Source of the DNA: Thereva unica
Lineage: Eukaryota > Arthropoda > Insecta > Diptera > Therevidae
Length of the DNA: 64,000 nucleotides
Assembly (NCBI GenBank): GCA_949987705.1
Contig: OX465281.1
Span: 178,512,516-178,576,515 of the forward strand
Direction of reading: 5' to 3'
Both the position numbers and the translations under genes were made by a program. Under the pieces are notes generated by a model. The model saw only the letters and a program-made list of their open reading frames with translations, searched no databases and was not told where the DNA came from. Each line of letters opens with the position of its first letter. Position 1 is the stretch's first letter. Of the stretch, positions 34,080 to 45,616 are shown in pieces.

Positions 34080-37000
34080 CTCATGCAGTTATCGCGGCTG
34101 CACGAACTTCCTCATTTATTTCTCCTTTACTGCTTGGGATAGGTACTTACCTTTATAAAAAGTTCGGTTCAAAAAATCTTATATATGTCCTATCTTCGTT
34201 AGGGTTTTCTGCTTCGTACGCTTCCGTATCCCAATATGAAAATTCTTGTGCAATTCGTCCTGCACGAAATATTTTGCCACATGCATTTTGTCAGTTTATA
34301 TTCGACAATGCTGATTTTAATGTCAATACAATCGATGGGCGAAATACATTCCACGCTATGGGCGGGATTCAGTGTGTCACTCCCTATAGCGGTGTTACGG
34401 CAGACACTACATTTGACCGCTGTTTAAAAAAACTACCAGCCTCTGTAAGAGGAAATATTGGTATGGTATCCATTGCATCGCACTGCAAGCGGAAAGGATC
34501 TGGTCTGGCCACTATTAAATTCTTAGATATTAATAACATTAGGCCGTTGACGCAAAAGATTGTTCCGACAACTGGCGATTTAATGTGGCTGTACGGTAAA
34601 TGGTCTTACACTCATGGTATTGGTGGGTGGAACGGTTTTATGACTGAGGTTACAGCTAATAAGAAATATGATAAAAGTAGAATTGTATGTCTTCCCTTTA
34701 TTAATGCCCCACCAACTGATTACGATACGGTTTTGACGGCGCTTCGCTGCGCTATTGACAGATGTAAAGCTGCCAATCAAAGTACTTGTATAGTTACTTT
34801 CGACCAGCCTTTGTATTGGAAAGCTCGCGACATTACTGGGGCTGTTGATCCAGAATCTGATCTTGCACAAGTCGTCGTTCGACTTGGAGGGTTCCATTTA
34901 CTTATGTCCTTCATAGGTTCGATCGGATATCTCATGTCTGGCAGTGGATTAGAAGAATTGCTAAAATTAATATACGCCGAAAATTGCGTAAACAATATAA
35001 TATCTGGACATGCGTATGCAAGAGCTGTACGAGCTCACACCTTAGTACACTTATCCTTGGCCAAAAAAATAATGGATTTCGTAGAATTCACGGATGAAGA
35101 AAGAGATGCTATGGATGAAATCGTGACGAATGTAGATCGAACAATTGTTATGGAATCAGCGGAAACTGAGATCCTAAACACAGTAGCAAATAAGTTCGAG
35201 AAAGCTATTGAAATATTAGAGAAGAAGAGCCCAACTTCAAAACTCTGGATCCAATATTTTAAAACTGTCACGCTTTTAAAGCATTTTATTGAGGCTGAAA
35301 GATCAGGAAATTGGTCGCTTCATTTAGATACGATTCAAAGAATGCTCCCTTTCTTTCACTCCAGCGGACACTTTTTGTATGCGAAGTCTGCTCAACTTTA
35401 TCTTCAAGATATGCGGGAATTGCACCAAAAAATGCCTCCACAAGAACTTGAGGATTTTACAAATGGTGGTCGCTTTACAATTAGACGAAGTAATAAGTTT
35501 TGGAGCGGAATCATGTCTGATCAAACCATTGAGCAGACACTTATGAGGATGATGAAAACGTCAGGTGGACTAACCCGAGGGCGTGGGATTTCTAGCAGTA
35601 CACTTGCTTCGTGGACTTTAGGAATGATTTCTTTACAGGATGTCTGCGAGCAGGTAGAAGATTTCTGTGATTTTTCTATGGAAACCTCAGACCAACATGT
35701 CGATCACAGAGATTCACGAGTACTTCGGGACAATGAGGACGTAGAAAAATTAGACCATTGGCTTGCATCGCATGAACCATTTTTGGAGAGATCGGAATTA
35801 ATTTCAATTTTTACCGGTGTCGTTGCTCATGATGGCATTAATTGCTACCGCGCGATCGAGATTGGAGATGCATTAATTTCTCAAAATATTGGAGCAAATT
35901 TTCAAGACTTATCATACAAGAGAAAGAACAAAGTACTTCCTTTGAGTGCGCTCTCGAGTTCGATTGAGGTGGAGAAAACTCCCGTCGTTATAAATCCCTT
36001 GCTTCTCTTTCAACGAATGTGTGTGTCGAAGGAGTCTATTGGTCAAATGAAGCAATATTTTGAGTATGAACTCGCCCCTTTCCCATTATCTTTGTTTTCT
36101 GAGGAAGGTATGCGAAAGGGCACTAAATCCACGTTGTTTAACGCCTTCGCACCGCTTGATGATCCCGTTGACCTTGGGTCAAATAAACTTTTTGTAATCG
36201 ATGGCGGATATCTTCTGCACGCTGTTGTATGGGACCGAAATGTATCATTTCAAATAATTTTAGACAAATACGTAAAATACGTTCGAAGTCATTACGATTC
36301 TAACGTGATAATTATATTTGACGGTTACTCAGATGATCCAGACATCGCTGGTACTAAGTCATGGGAGCGCCTCAGACGTTCCAAAAAACACATATCTACT
36401 GATTTCATTTTTAATCGCAGTAGTGTTCCGACAATTTCACAGGAGAAATTTCTTAGTAACCAAAACAACAAAAAAGCCTTTATCGACTTTTTGAAGATAC
36501 AGTTATTAGAAACGTGTTATCATATTGATCAAGCAGAAGGAGATGCAGATACACTTATCGTAAATTGTGCCCTTGAAAAATCAGACTTTTTTGATTCCGT
36601 GACTATTGTAGCGGAGGATATTGATATCCTTGTTTTGCTCACCGCTCTAGGCCGCGATCACCCGAATGTTTTTTTCTTAAAACCCGCAAAAGGGCGTTCA
36701 CCGCAAAAAAGGTATTCCCAATCAAGTCTTCGACATGGAGATATAATAGCTAAAAATATATTATTTATTCATGCCTTCTCTGGATGCGACACAACATCGG
36801 CAGCTTTCAGTCATGGAAAAATTAAATTTATTCACGCCCTTGAGAAAAACCCAGAGTTAGCTTCGGAAGTTGAGGTTTTTCAAAATGATAAAGCTGACCC
36901 CGCTGTACTGAGTATTATCGGAGAACGTTTCTTTATTGCCTTATATGGTGGTGAAAAGCAGGAAACATCATTAAATATACTACGGTATAGGCGATTCACA

Positions 37001-37516
37001 AAATGTGTAGTTAAAAGCAAATTTAATCTCTCTACCCTCCCTCCTACACAAGATGCAGCTCGTATGCATATATTTAGAGTATATCACCAAGTACAAACGT
37101 GGTTAGGACGATATAAAGATCCCGAATGCTGGGGCTGGAGAAAAATGTCGCGAATGTTTGTACCAATTAAATGGACGATGGCGCCGGCGCCTCCGGATCT
37201 GTTAAAACTAATTTTTTGCAGGTGCAAAACCAAGTGTGGTACAGCCTGCGGGTGCCGGAAGAGTGGCTTAAAATGTTCTGCGATTTGTCAAAATTGCAAT
37301 GGTGAAACATGTGAGAACGTGGTAGAAGTCTCAAAGTTATTAGACGAGGATGAATTCAACTATGAATGCCCATCAATGTTGCCCCAAGAAGTCGACAACA
37401 GTTTTCTCGACGAGGGCACTGAAACTCCCACGGATGATAACTGTGTAATTATTATAGAAGATGAGAACGCTTCAATAAATGACCCACAACCTGGCCCTTC
37501 AAAAACAAAGAAATAA
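34067..37516 (+). CDS. Academ-like transposase, main part with XPG-type nuclease and Cys8 finger
   Basis: Open for 1,149 codons from 34067 to TAA 37514-37516; there is no ATG at its head, so it depends on the upstream half. Counting from 34274: the transposase-like core shows FDQPLYWKA (~175-184), LGGFHLLMSFIGSIGYLMSGSG (~203-225) and SGHAYARAVRAH (~240), then SDQTIEQTLMRMMKTSGGLTRGRG. An XPG/FEN/PIN-like nuclease spans ~635-845: acidic residues in VIDGGYLLH (~638), IIFDGY (~680), EGDADTLIV (~754) and AEDIDILVLL (~781), and FSGCDTTSA (~836). The C-terminal finger (~982-1008) has eight cysteines spaced C-x-C-x3-C-x3-C-x-C-x6-C-x3-C-x2-C. It probably cuts and joins the TIR ends; the role of the XPG domain is not established. 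I cannot assign the catalytic D/D/E residues with certainty. Confidence 0.85.
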   Translation, partial: CTSIAHAVIAAARTSSFISPLLLGIGTYLYKKFGSKNLIYVLSSLGFSASYASVSQYENSCAIRPARNILPHAFCQFIFDNADFNVNTIDGRNTFHAMGGIQCVTPYSGVTADTTFDRCLKKLPASVRGNIGMVSIASHCKRKGSGLATIKFLDINNIRPLTQKIVPTTGDLMWLYGKWSYTHGIGGWNGFMTEVTANKKYDKSRIVCLPFINAPPTDYDTVLTALRCAIDRCKAANQSTCIVTFDQPLYWKARDITGAVDPESDLAQVVVRLGGFHLLMSFIGSIGYLMSGSGLEELLKLIYAENCVNNIISGHAYARAVRAHTLVHLSLAKKIMDFVEFTDEERDAMDEIVTNVDRTIVMESAETEILNTVANKFEKAIEILEKKSPTSKLWIQYFKTVTLLKHFIEAERSGNWSLHLDTIQRMLPFFHSSGHFLYAKSAQLYLQDMRELHQKMPPQELEDFTNGGRFTIRRSNKFWSGIMSDQTIEQTLMRMMKTSGGLTRGRGISSSTLASWTLGMISLQDVCEQVEDFCDFSMETSDQHVDHRDSRVLRDNEDVEKLDHWLASHEPFLERSELISIFTGVVAHDGINCYRAIEIGDALISQNIGANFQDLSYKRKNKVLPLSALSSSIEVEKTPVVINPLLLFQRMCVSKESIGQMKQYFEYELAPFPLSLFSEEGMRKGTKSTLFNAFAPLDDPVDLGSNKLFVIDGGYLLHAVVWDRNVSFQIILDKYVKYVRSHYDSNVIIIFDGYSDDPDIAGTKSWERLRRSKKHISTDFIFNRSSVPTISQEKFLSNQNNKKAFIDFLKIQLLETCYHIDQAEGDADTLIVNCALEKSDFFDSVTIVAEDIDILVLLTALGRDHPNVFFLKPAKGRSPQKRYSQSSLRHGDIIAKNILFIHAFSGCDTTSAAFSHGKIKFIHALEKNPELASEVEVFQNDKADPAVLSIIGERFFIALYGGEKQETSLNILRYRRFTKCVVKSKFNLSTLPPTQDAARMHIFRVYHQVQTWLGRYKDPECWGWRKMSRMFVPIKWTMAPAPPDLLKLIFCRCKTKCGTACGCRKSGLKCSAICQNCNGETCENVVEVSKLLDEDEFNYECPSMLPQEVDNSFLDEGTETPTDDNCVIIIEDENASINDPQPGPSKTKK

Positions 37517-37716
37517 TAATGTTACCAATGTTAAGTGGATTAGGCCTACAGGGGAACCACATTAAAAAAAACGCGCCGACAACTCTACCTCGCGGGTGGT
37601 GTGGAAATGAGTTCAATTTAAAATAATTCGATAAGACATCCTACAATAATATTAAGTATTACGAAATAGAAGCATATGCAGAACTTTTGTTATAACTACT
37701 CCGTTTGCATTGATAC

Positions 37717-38165
37717 AAAATCAATAATAACAACAACAATTTAATAAATGACCACATCAAATTATTCGTAATAAAATGCTCTACAAAAAAGCTCTAAGGC
37801 ATTTTTTATGTAAAATCAATAATAAAAAAGTTATAGCGCTTTAAAGTTCGTCACCCCCAAAATTTTTGTCATTTTTCTTCCATATCTTTTTTTTTATTAG
37901 TATTACGGCAAAACATTATTAGCCAAAGTTGTAGATAATTTGATTATCTAAAAAAATTGTATTTACAAAAATTCTGTAGGTCTCACGGTTTCCGAGATAT
38001 AAGACAAACCATTTTACATCACCAAAAACAAGATGGCGGCCGAACGTCACGCCTCCGGATCCCGAAAACTCGGTTTTATACTCCCAACCAACCCCCCTAG
38101 ACAATGAAAAAAAAAAATTGCTGTTTTCAGAAAATGCACAGTGAAAGTACCATTTGACTGGACTA
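37717..38165 (-). repeat. Right terminal inverted repeat of the Academ-like element (449 bp)
   Basis: Reverse complement of 32118-32575 with scattered substitutions. It also carries the inward TATAAAA (here on the minus strand, about 38074), so both ends could drive transcription across the element. Confidence 0.9.
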
Positions 38166-38168
38166 TTA

Positions 38169-41100
38169 GCATTAAATGGTTAGTGTTTTATTTAACGACA
38201 TCCAAGGATAATACACATACAAGGTGTATTGCTGAAACTAACAAAGCGGTCGGCTGTGGATAGGTTTTGGATAGGCGAACAAAAATGGTATGGGTGGGGG
38301 GAAATCGTAACGTCTAGCCCCTAGGGCAACATCGGATATAGAAAAAGTTCAGAGATTAAAAGATGTGACATTGAGCTGCTCTTGTATTGCCAGTGCCTTG
38401 CGGGCGTATAACGAAACACGAAAATGGAAAGCGGCCCTTTTCAAGATCAAAGCAATAGTGTCGTTTTATAATGTTGCCAATGTTCCTCTCTAGTTCAAAT
38501 GTATTTACTGAATTTTTTAGGGGGCTAAATTATGGGTATTAATTTTGCCCACCGTTAGTATATTTTTTCCTATCCCGGACTATTCAAACATAATTTTTTT
38601 TATTAAAAGGCGTTGCGACGCCCGCGGGTTTTTGCTAGATTAAGTAAGTAAGTCAATGCCATAAGAAGTCGATAGATATATGGTTTATAGAATGTACCGA
38701 TAAGCATGTGCTTCTTGACCCATTTGACTCGTACAAAAACATGCGCAGAGAATTGTGGGTAATGGGTTGTGGGCTAATTGATTATGTAGGGAGTCATTGA
38801 CGGCTATAAGTACTTACTGCAGTGTAATATCTTATGCTGCAGTGTAATATCTTATGTAGAAATATGCCAAATAACCAGTTCCCAGTTTCAATGATCACGA
38901 TCACATTGCAAGGGCATGATTTTGAGTCTATAAAAATATCATTTAGTTTACGATTAAGATCTAATATTACGAACTTGTATAATGTTTTCAACATTCTTTC
39001 ATTTTTCTTACAATACATAACAAATAAAACACAACAAAGAGAACGTACTATTTATACATTTACCGTATTTACATAGAAATAGAATTACGTAAAATCCTTT
39101 AACTTCCACATGAATATACACCTTCAAGAATTCCCCTTTAGATAACAAGGATAAGTATAATCCTTGAAGTCAAGTAAATTAATTCCATTAACGAAATTTC
39201 ACCTTTTTGGCACATTCAGAAGCGCACAAAGCTAACGAGCCTAAAAAATTAAAGAAGCAGCAAATCCTTTCTTTCGTTTGTGATAAAAGAATACTTCAAT
39301 TTATTTCTTGACTTAAGAACAATGGAAAAAAGAAGAGAGGATCCTTTAACGATGTATAAAACATGAACCTTTTTTCCTCCTCATTAATAATTTTAGTTAG
39401 CCTTTTCGATTCAGTCAATAAAACTCCTCTACCTCAAGATATAAAAAGTTAATACACGTGGGGCTTGAATAGCCTCGTTTTGTTGTTGCTGCTGTCTCTA
39501 CATTGTAATTTTTTCATCTATAGATATAGGGTATATCCATGGTTGTTGAGGGGATCGTAGAACAGTCAGTAACTTGCAATTCATTCCATTTTGTTTTTGG
39601 TTAATAAACGTCTAAGTACGATTTCCACAACGATGAGTCATTTTCTAGCACTGAAGCAGAGCAAATGTTTTATGGAATAAATTAGTTCTAAATACAACTG
39701 TTTTATTTTACTGTTGATATCACATCCATCTCCTGCCTGAAACCCCCGTGCCCATTCACCCACGCTTCACCATTTTCATTCCAGTAAACGTGATAAACGC
39801 CCTTAGGCACGCACAGGACTGTCAGGTAAATATCCTTAGAGGTATGTACGAAAAAGAAAGGGCTTAAAATTCTCAGAAAATTTCACCCGAAATTTTTTGG
39901 AATCGCAATCATAAATCACATGAAACGAAGTTAAAATTTCACAACCCTTTTAAGCGTATAGTTGTAGCTGAAGCAGGAGGTTGAATTTGGGTGGGTTCCG
40001 TCTTTCGGTGGGGGATTGTTTATTGAAGTGTTTCCGTCTAGACACGGCTCAGAAAATGGACTTTGAACTAAACTATTATATTTTTTCTTCCATTTATTTT
40101 TCCTCCCCAGAAGTATTTTCGTTAGTATAGTTTGCGTGCTGTAAGTTTATGTGTTCTTAAGGACTAAGCTAGCTAGTCTTAAGGAAACCCTATCTTGATA
40201 ATTTTCCAGCAGACTTCGTAATTAGAATTTAATTTGTAATCGATCCAAGTTTTCAATTTACTTAAGGAGCTTCCATTCGGGGAACAAGCTGTTTATCCCT
40301 TAGATTAACCCTTTCATAAACCCAACGTGGGCGAGGCCTTTTATTAGTGTTTGTAGTGTATTTTATAGTACAGCTACGACTACAAGAAATTGTGTGTATG
40401 TAAATTGTTATTTTATTGTTATTCGTTTTCGACTAATAATGATTTTGTTTATAAACGGGATGGGGTTTTTTTCGGGGGGATTGTTATTGTATGTTAATTC
40501 AATTACAACTGTATACACAAAACCTTGCGAATATCACAACTTATTCTAATTTCATCATAATAACAGTTTGGTTTCGTCAGAAATCCTATATAAGTATCAA
40601 AGGGATTCGTTGGATGCTATTTTATCCTGATACCTTTTATAATATTAATCATCTCCGTTTTCGGTTCAGTTTTACTTGAAAAGGGATTACCCTTTCTTAT
40701 TTCTGGGCTTATCACTTGAAATGAAATGCAAATTACGATGTATAAGTATTTATCTTGTAATACAGAAGTGCTTATGAATTATTCAGCTAATTATAATGGT
40801 CAATTAATAACTTTCTATGCCAGATAGCGTAAAATAAACCAACAAACTCATAAAAACCAACTGAGGATTTGTTTGTGGTTGTCCTGCGGATGGTAAAACA
40901 GAAGAAATAAATTTTTATTGGTTCTGTACTTTCTTTCAAAAAAAAAAAAAAAAAACTTTTCTAAAGAATTGTTTTCGTGATATTTTTTTAGAATTTTTTT
41001 TTAGAAAGACCCATGGAAAAAAGAAGTTATTTATAAAAAATCGTTTGGTATTTGCACTCTTAATTAAAAAAAAGTTGTAGATCTATCATTAATCAAGTCA

Positions 41101-41310
41101 GAGCAAACAAGTTAAGCCTTGTATTCACGGAGATTATTGCCCTTTAATTTGATTAACAAAACAATTTTATTCAGAAAATAATTAAGTTAAAAATCTCCTC
41201 ACTACACGAATCGAGCAGTCTTTGGTCGAATAAAAACAAGGAAGGTGAAAACTTGTCATACGGATCGCAAAAAACGGTCTAAAACCGGTTGTTACAATTT
41301 TTACCCCTTT
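38169..41310. other. Non-coding region
   Basis: Right flank of the Academ-like insertion and AT-rich DNA with no supported gene. Short duplicated text (TGCAGTGTAATATCTTATG twice at 38817-38855) and an A17 run at 40939-40955 are the only structure noted. Confidence 0.5.
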
Positions 41311-41311
41311 T

Positions 41312-41695
41312 AATTTTTTTTTATGTGCTAGTGCTAAGCTCAGGAGTCACCCTTTGTACTACTAGTCCATTATGTCGTTTGCCAAGTAAGCAGAAAGTTT
41401 AGTACGGGGGGGATAGGTTAAGGGTTATGAAGCTTCGGCATTCGGTTGAAGAATGTGACGATGAACCAATTTGAACTCTTGGATGTTGTAGGAACTCGGA
41501 AATACCGGCTGCGAAAGATTGTCCCACAGTTGTGTAGTTCTATTTAGAAATGAATTGCTATTTTGTTGAGTGCGAGAATAGATAGGCTGCAAGTGGTGGG
41601 AGTGAGACGAGTGGGCTGATTTGGTGTTGCGGGTATAAGATTGCCGTGGCGGCAGGAGAGCGTTTATTTCGATGGAGCAGTCTCTATGGCCTTAA
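41312..41695 (-). pseudogene. 3' end of a LINE (ORF2 C-terminus, 3' UTR, A-tail)
   Basis: Minus-strand reading from 41690 is open: LLPPRQSYTRNTKSAHSSHSHH, then SFLNRTTQLWDNLSQPVFPS and FKLVHRHI, ending in a stop near 41430. This is the common LINE C-terminal pattern 'RT..LWN.LP..VF...F.'. The tail ATAAAAAAAAATTAAAA lies at about 41312-41325. Only this end is recognisable. Confidence 0.6.
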
Positions 41696-42416
41696 AATTG
41701 TGTCAGTGCAAGAACAAGACAGACTGAACGAGAACAAGAAAAGACCAAGACTAGATTAGTCTCGTCTTGTTCTTGCGTTTGCTCATCACTTGTAGCGTGT
41801 AGCGGGAGCGTGCACACCTCTGCCAGGGAAATTTTTAGATTTGTTTGGCCCCTTATGTGAGGAAAGACGATTCCGCAGACTCTGCAAGGGCAATATCTTC
41901 GAGGGTTATCGTGACATAGATGTTGTAAAGAAAATAAAGCTCGGTGGGTTCCGGTGGGAAGGACTTCTAGGGTGATACAGCGGGAGAGACCCAACTACCG
42001 CTGGAGGGATGGCGTAAACCAGAACGTTAAGAGTTTAGAGATGTCATAGTGCGATCGATCATAAACTTCTAGAGCGACTGACAATCCGATGAGAGATGAT
42101 AGGTTCCCAAGTAAGGTTGGCGTGAAGCTAATAACCTCACCCAAATAAAAGAATTATTACGGAACGAGCAGCATTTATGTTGTTCAATGTAGGAGTATTG
42201 TGGCTACGTATTTTAGAGTATTGGAGGATGATTTGCTTTGGAGTCTGATTTTATCCTATCTTTCGCTGCGGGGGTGGAGCAGCTCCAAAGTTGCACTCTG
42301 AAGTTGCTTTGGTTTTGTAACAGGGGATGTGACGCAAAGTAACTCCAGAGCGGGTCAAACTATAGTGTGTTGAAGTGTGGAGTTGCACCGCTTTTACAGT
42401 GAGCGACACATTTTAA
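41696..42416. other. Unassigned region with a short palindrome
   Basis: 41700-41800 holds an inverted repeat of GCAAGAACAAGAC. The text from 41800 back to 41740 (AGTGATGAGCAAACGCAAG, GACTA/TAGTCTTGG) matches 51118-51170, so this is a dispersed element. The minus ORF at 41692-41994 is partly made by it and has no recognised domain. Confidence 0.4.
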
Positions 42417-43791
42417 TAATAATAATAATTTATTTAACATTGTACAAAAGAACATAATTCTTACAACCGTACAAACAAAATATTATGACAGAGATAAAAT
42501 GAATATACCATACTACAAACTACAAAACAAATAATATTAACAAAATATAAAAAATTATGTTTTAATAATAAAAAAAGTGAAAGAAATGAAGAAAAATGAA
42601 AAAAAGTTACAAGATGAAGTTACGAGTTAAAAATGAAAAATAATATAAAAAATAATATTAAGATAAATGAAAAGAAGATTCCAAAAGGGAGTGACCCTAC
42701 AAATTGTTATTTGTTAGATGTTCCTTCAAGAGCCTGTTGAATAATCGCCAAGAGGACGCGCTCCGCACATAGACGGGTAGTTTGTTCCACATCCGAGCAA
42801 TTTGGAACAAGTAAGAGCGTTCACCATTTATACTGTTCGTATTCGAGGCACCAAAAGTGTGCTAGATTGTCTGCTTAGTTGCAAGAAGTTAAGTTTAAAT
42901 AAAATCCAGGGCATCTGTAGGTGTGTAAATTTAAAAGTGAATTTTAATCAGTGATATTTTAGGTAGTTTTCAAACGTCACACCTAGCAGAATGAGAGCAT
43001 AGGGCGTGATATGATCAAAACGACGCAATTTAAAGGAAAACGAAGGGTATCATTGAACGCGACTTTTATTTTTCTTGAACAGACAGCATCAAGTTTTGAA
43101 AAAATTAGGCTTCCGTACGTGAAATGGGGCATTACCAGGGCCTTCGCCAGTCGTATACGTAAAGCAAGAGGCACTAGATTAGAGGATATCCAAAGTTGGC
43201 GAAGGCAGGCATACAACTTACGAAGGAAACTTCTGGTTTGGCTACAGCAACTGAATTTACAGTCGAGCTCGACTCCCAGATTTCTTACAGAGTCAACATA
43301 GGGTAAAACATAACCATTAATTTTAATTGGGAACAGATTTTCAATGTCAATAGGAGTTTTGCTGACGACAAGGCAGGACGACTTGGTAGGGCTTAGCAGT
43401 TATTTATACGGAACTGACCATTCAGTCACGCGTTTCAGATCACTGTTTAGCTGAAAAGTACAATCCCCGATAAGTACAAGAGGTTTGCTTAAATAGATAT
43501 GCACATCATCAGCATATAGATGAATGGAACAATGTTTGACTACATTCGGAAGGTCGTTTATATAAAATCCAAGGATAGAGCCAAGGATAGAGCTTTGAGG
43601 TACTCCACAACGAAGAAGCGCAGGTTCGGAGAAAGATTCTTGTACCTTAACAATTTGCTCCTGGAGATATCTTTCAAAAAGTTTGACTGCAGTAGGGCCG
43701 AGTCCAAAATTTCTGCCTAGTTTTTCAAGTAACATCATATGGTCAACTGAGTGAAATGCTTTTGAGAAATCGAGTAGAACTAAGATTGCAA

Positions 43792-44266
43792 TTTTAGCCG
43801 CGTTATTTTTACACCGTGATCCAGATCAGATCAGCGAAGCATAAAATAACGGACTTGGATCATGGAAGAAGTTTAGTTTTTTACAGTTGTAGTTCTGATT
43901 TTTAATATGTTCTGTCGCAATTTATATCAGTCTCTAAAACTTATTAAAAATATTTCTGATTTAAAAAGAATTTATAAAAATGTTTAGTTGACTTCCAAAA
44001 TTAACAAAAGGCAACTTTCAATCATTTTTCCAAATAAATTTATGAAATTTTGCATAGCTACCAACCCTTAAAATTAAAGAAAACAGAACAAAATTATAAA
44101 TGCTCTGGATTTTCCAATGAGATGTGTCTTGGATATGGTTGTTACACAAGCTATTTTTGTATCACAGATTTTGATCCAATCTTTTTTGGATCAAGTTGTT
44201 GTTGTTGGTCTGCTTGAAAGTTAATGATCTGAGTGGGATCACGGTGTAAAAAGAACGCAGCTTTTA
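43792..44266. mobile_element. 465-bp TIR element with 5-bp TSD, inside the CR1-like LINE
   Basis: Element 43797-44261. The left end GCCGCGTTATTTTTACACC and the right end (reverse complement GCTGCGTTCTTTTTACACC) continue to CGTGATCC, then match in 7 of the next 10 bases. TTTTA is duplicated at 43792-43796 and 44262-44266. Removing the element and one TTTTA rejoins the LINE in frame (SLDNNK to IAILVLLDF). Non-coding. A 5-bp TSD is unusual (Transib has 5), but the ends do not match the CAC start of Transib, so the superfamily is open. Confidence 0.85.
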
Positions 44267-45109
44267 TTGTTATCAAGTGACTCAAGAATATCAGTTGAAA
44301 CTTTTAAGAGTGCCGTTTCGCAACTGTGCCCAGACCTGAAACCAGATTGCCATATAGATAGAAGACTACTTTGATTTAGATAGTACATGAGCTGCTTAGC
44401 AATAATTTTTCAAATACTTTAGAAAGGAAACATGGAAGACTGATTGGACGGAAGTCAGATGGTTGCGAAGGAGAGGCTTTTTCGGAATAGGTACAACAAG
44501 AGCCTGTTTCCATTGGCTAGGAAACTGAGAAACTGTAAGACAGGTGTTAAAAAAAATATAAGTGAAGACATTAGATATAAATGGGGCGATCAATTTCATG
44601 AACTTTGGAGCGACGTTGTCAACACCCACGGCGTTAGATTTGACAGAGAACAACGCAGAAAGAAGTTCGTGGTTATCGATACAACGAAAAGAAAAGCCAT
44701 CCGGTGGGCACAAGTTGGTACAGCAACTTTCAACTGGAGCAGAGTTACTTTCAGAAATGGATGAAAAGTACTCGTTTAAAATATTGGGCTCTACAAACAC
44801 TTGTTGAGAATCATTCCCATACGTACCAAGATCACGAATATTGCGCCACAATTTTTTTGGGATAAATTAATGTCGAGCTGATTTTTAGCATAGGATCGTT
44901 TAGCAGATCGTAGAAGAGCAATCGCTTTATTGCGGACTTTTTTATACATCTTACGAACTGCTTCACTGCGCGTCCTTTTGTATTGATGGTGTACACAGTA
45001 CATATAATTCTAATATACTTAATATTATGTAAAGCTTCATTCATTTCGCGAAGCAAAGTCAATGCAGTCACATGCTGCTGGCACGTGAGTTCATTGCCAG
45101 CATTCAAGT

Positions 45110-45616
45110 ATTGTTATTTATTATGTTTTTTAATAATTTTTTTTGATTAATAAGCAAAATTTGTATATATAGATTCTGATAAAATAAAATTTTTTCAATT
45201 GCTGTTCAGAAATCAAGGTGTTTTATTTCAAGCAGCAGATGGTAAAGAAAATTGCGTTCAGTTTAGTCTAAATTGCCAAATCCATCTTAATGCAGGACGA
45301 TAAGGATTAATATATTTTATTTATGAATATTCTGTTAAAGTTTATTTAATTGTTACTTATATGCACTCACTCCAAAATGTGTTGCAATGTTTTGGAACAC
45401 ACAAAGATCGGACGATGGATGACTGGGATAATGTAGTTTTTAGTAAAAATAGTAGATAATATATATGTAGTAATAAATACATAGTACATAGTTCATAGGA
45501 AATATGTAGTACATAGTTCACAGTACTTATCGTCGGGTTGATGCAATAGTCACGAACTAGCAATGCAGACGCCGGCCGCTCTCAAAATTCATGTCATATT
45601 CTCAACCAAAAGTTCC
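45110..45616. other. AT-rich spacer between LINE pieces
   Basis: Contains a microsatellite-like run of TAGTACATAGTTCATAG units (45430-45530), echoed in inverse form at 47310-47390. No gene. Confidence 0.5.

Larger units (their letters stand above)
32115..38168 (+). mobile_element. Academ-like DNA transposon with XPG-type nuclease, 6,048 bp, near-complete
   Basis: Element 32118-38165 starts TAGTCCAGT and ends in ACTGGACTA. TTA is present on both sides (32115-32117, 38166-38168) as a 3-bp TSD. Long TIRs cover 32118-32575 and 37717-38165 and agree at roughly 19 of 20 positions after the first 50 bp. One coding region fills most of the space between them. Protein architecture (transposase-like core, XPG/FEN nuclease, eight-cysteine finger) and the 3-bp TSD fit the Academ superfamily as I know it (3-4 bp TSD, XPG nuclease, Cys8 finger). 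It lies in the 3' part of a gypsy remnant, so it is younger than that. Name given from family memory; a direct comparison would settle it. Confidence 0.75.
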
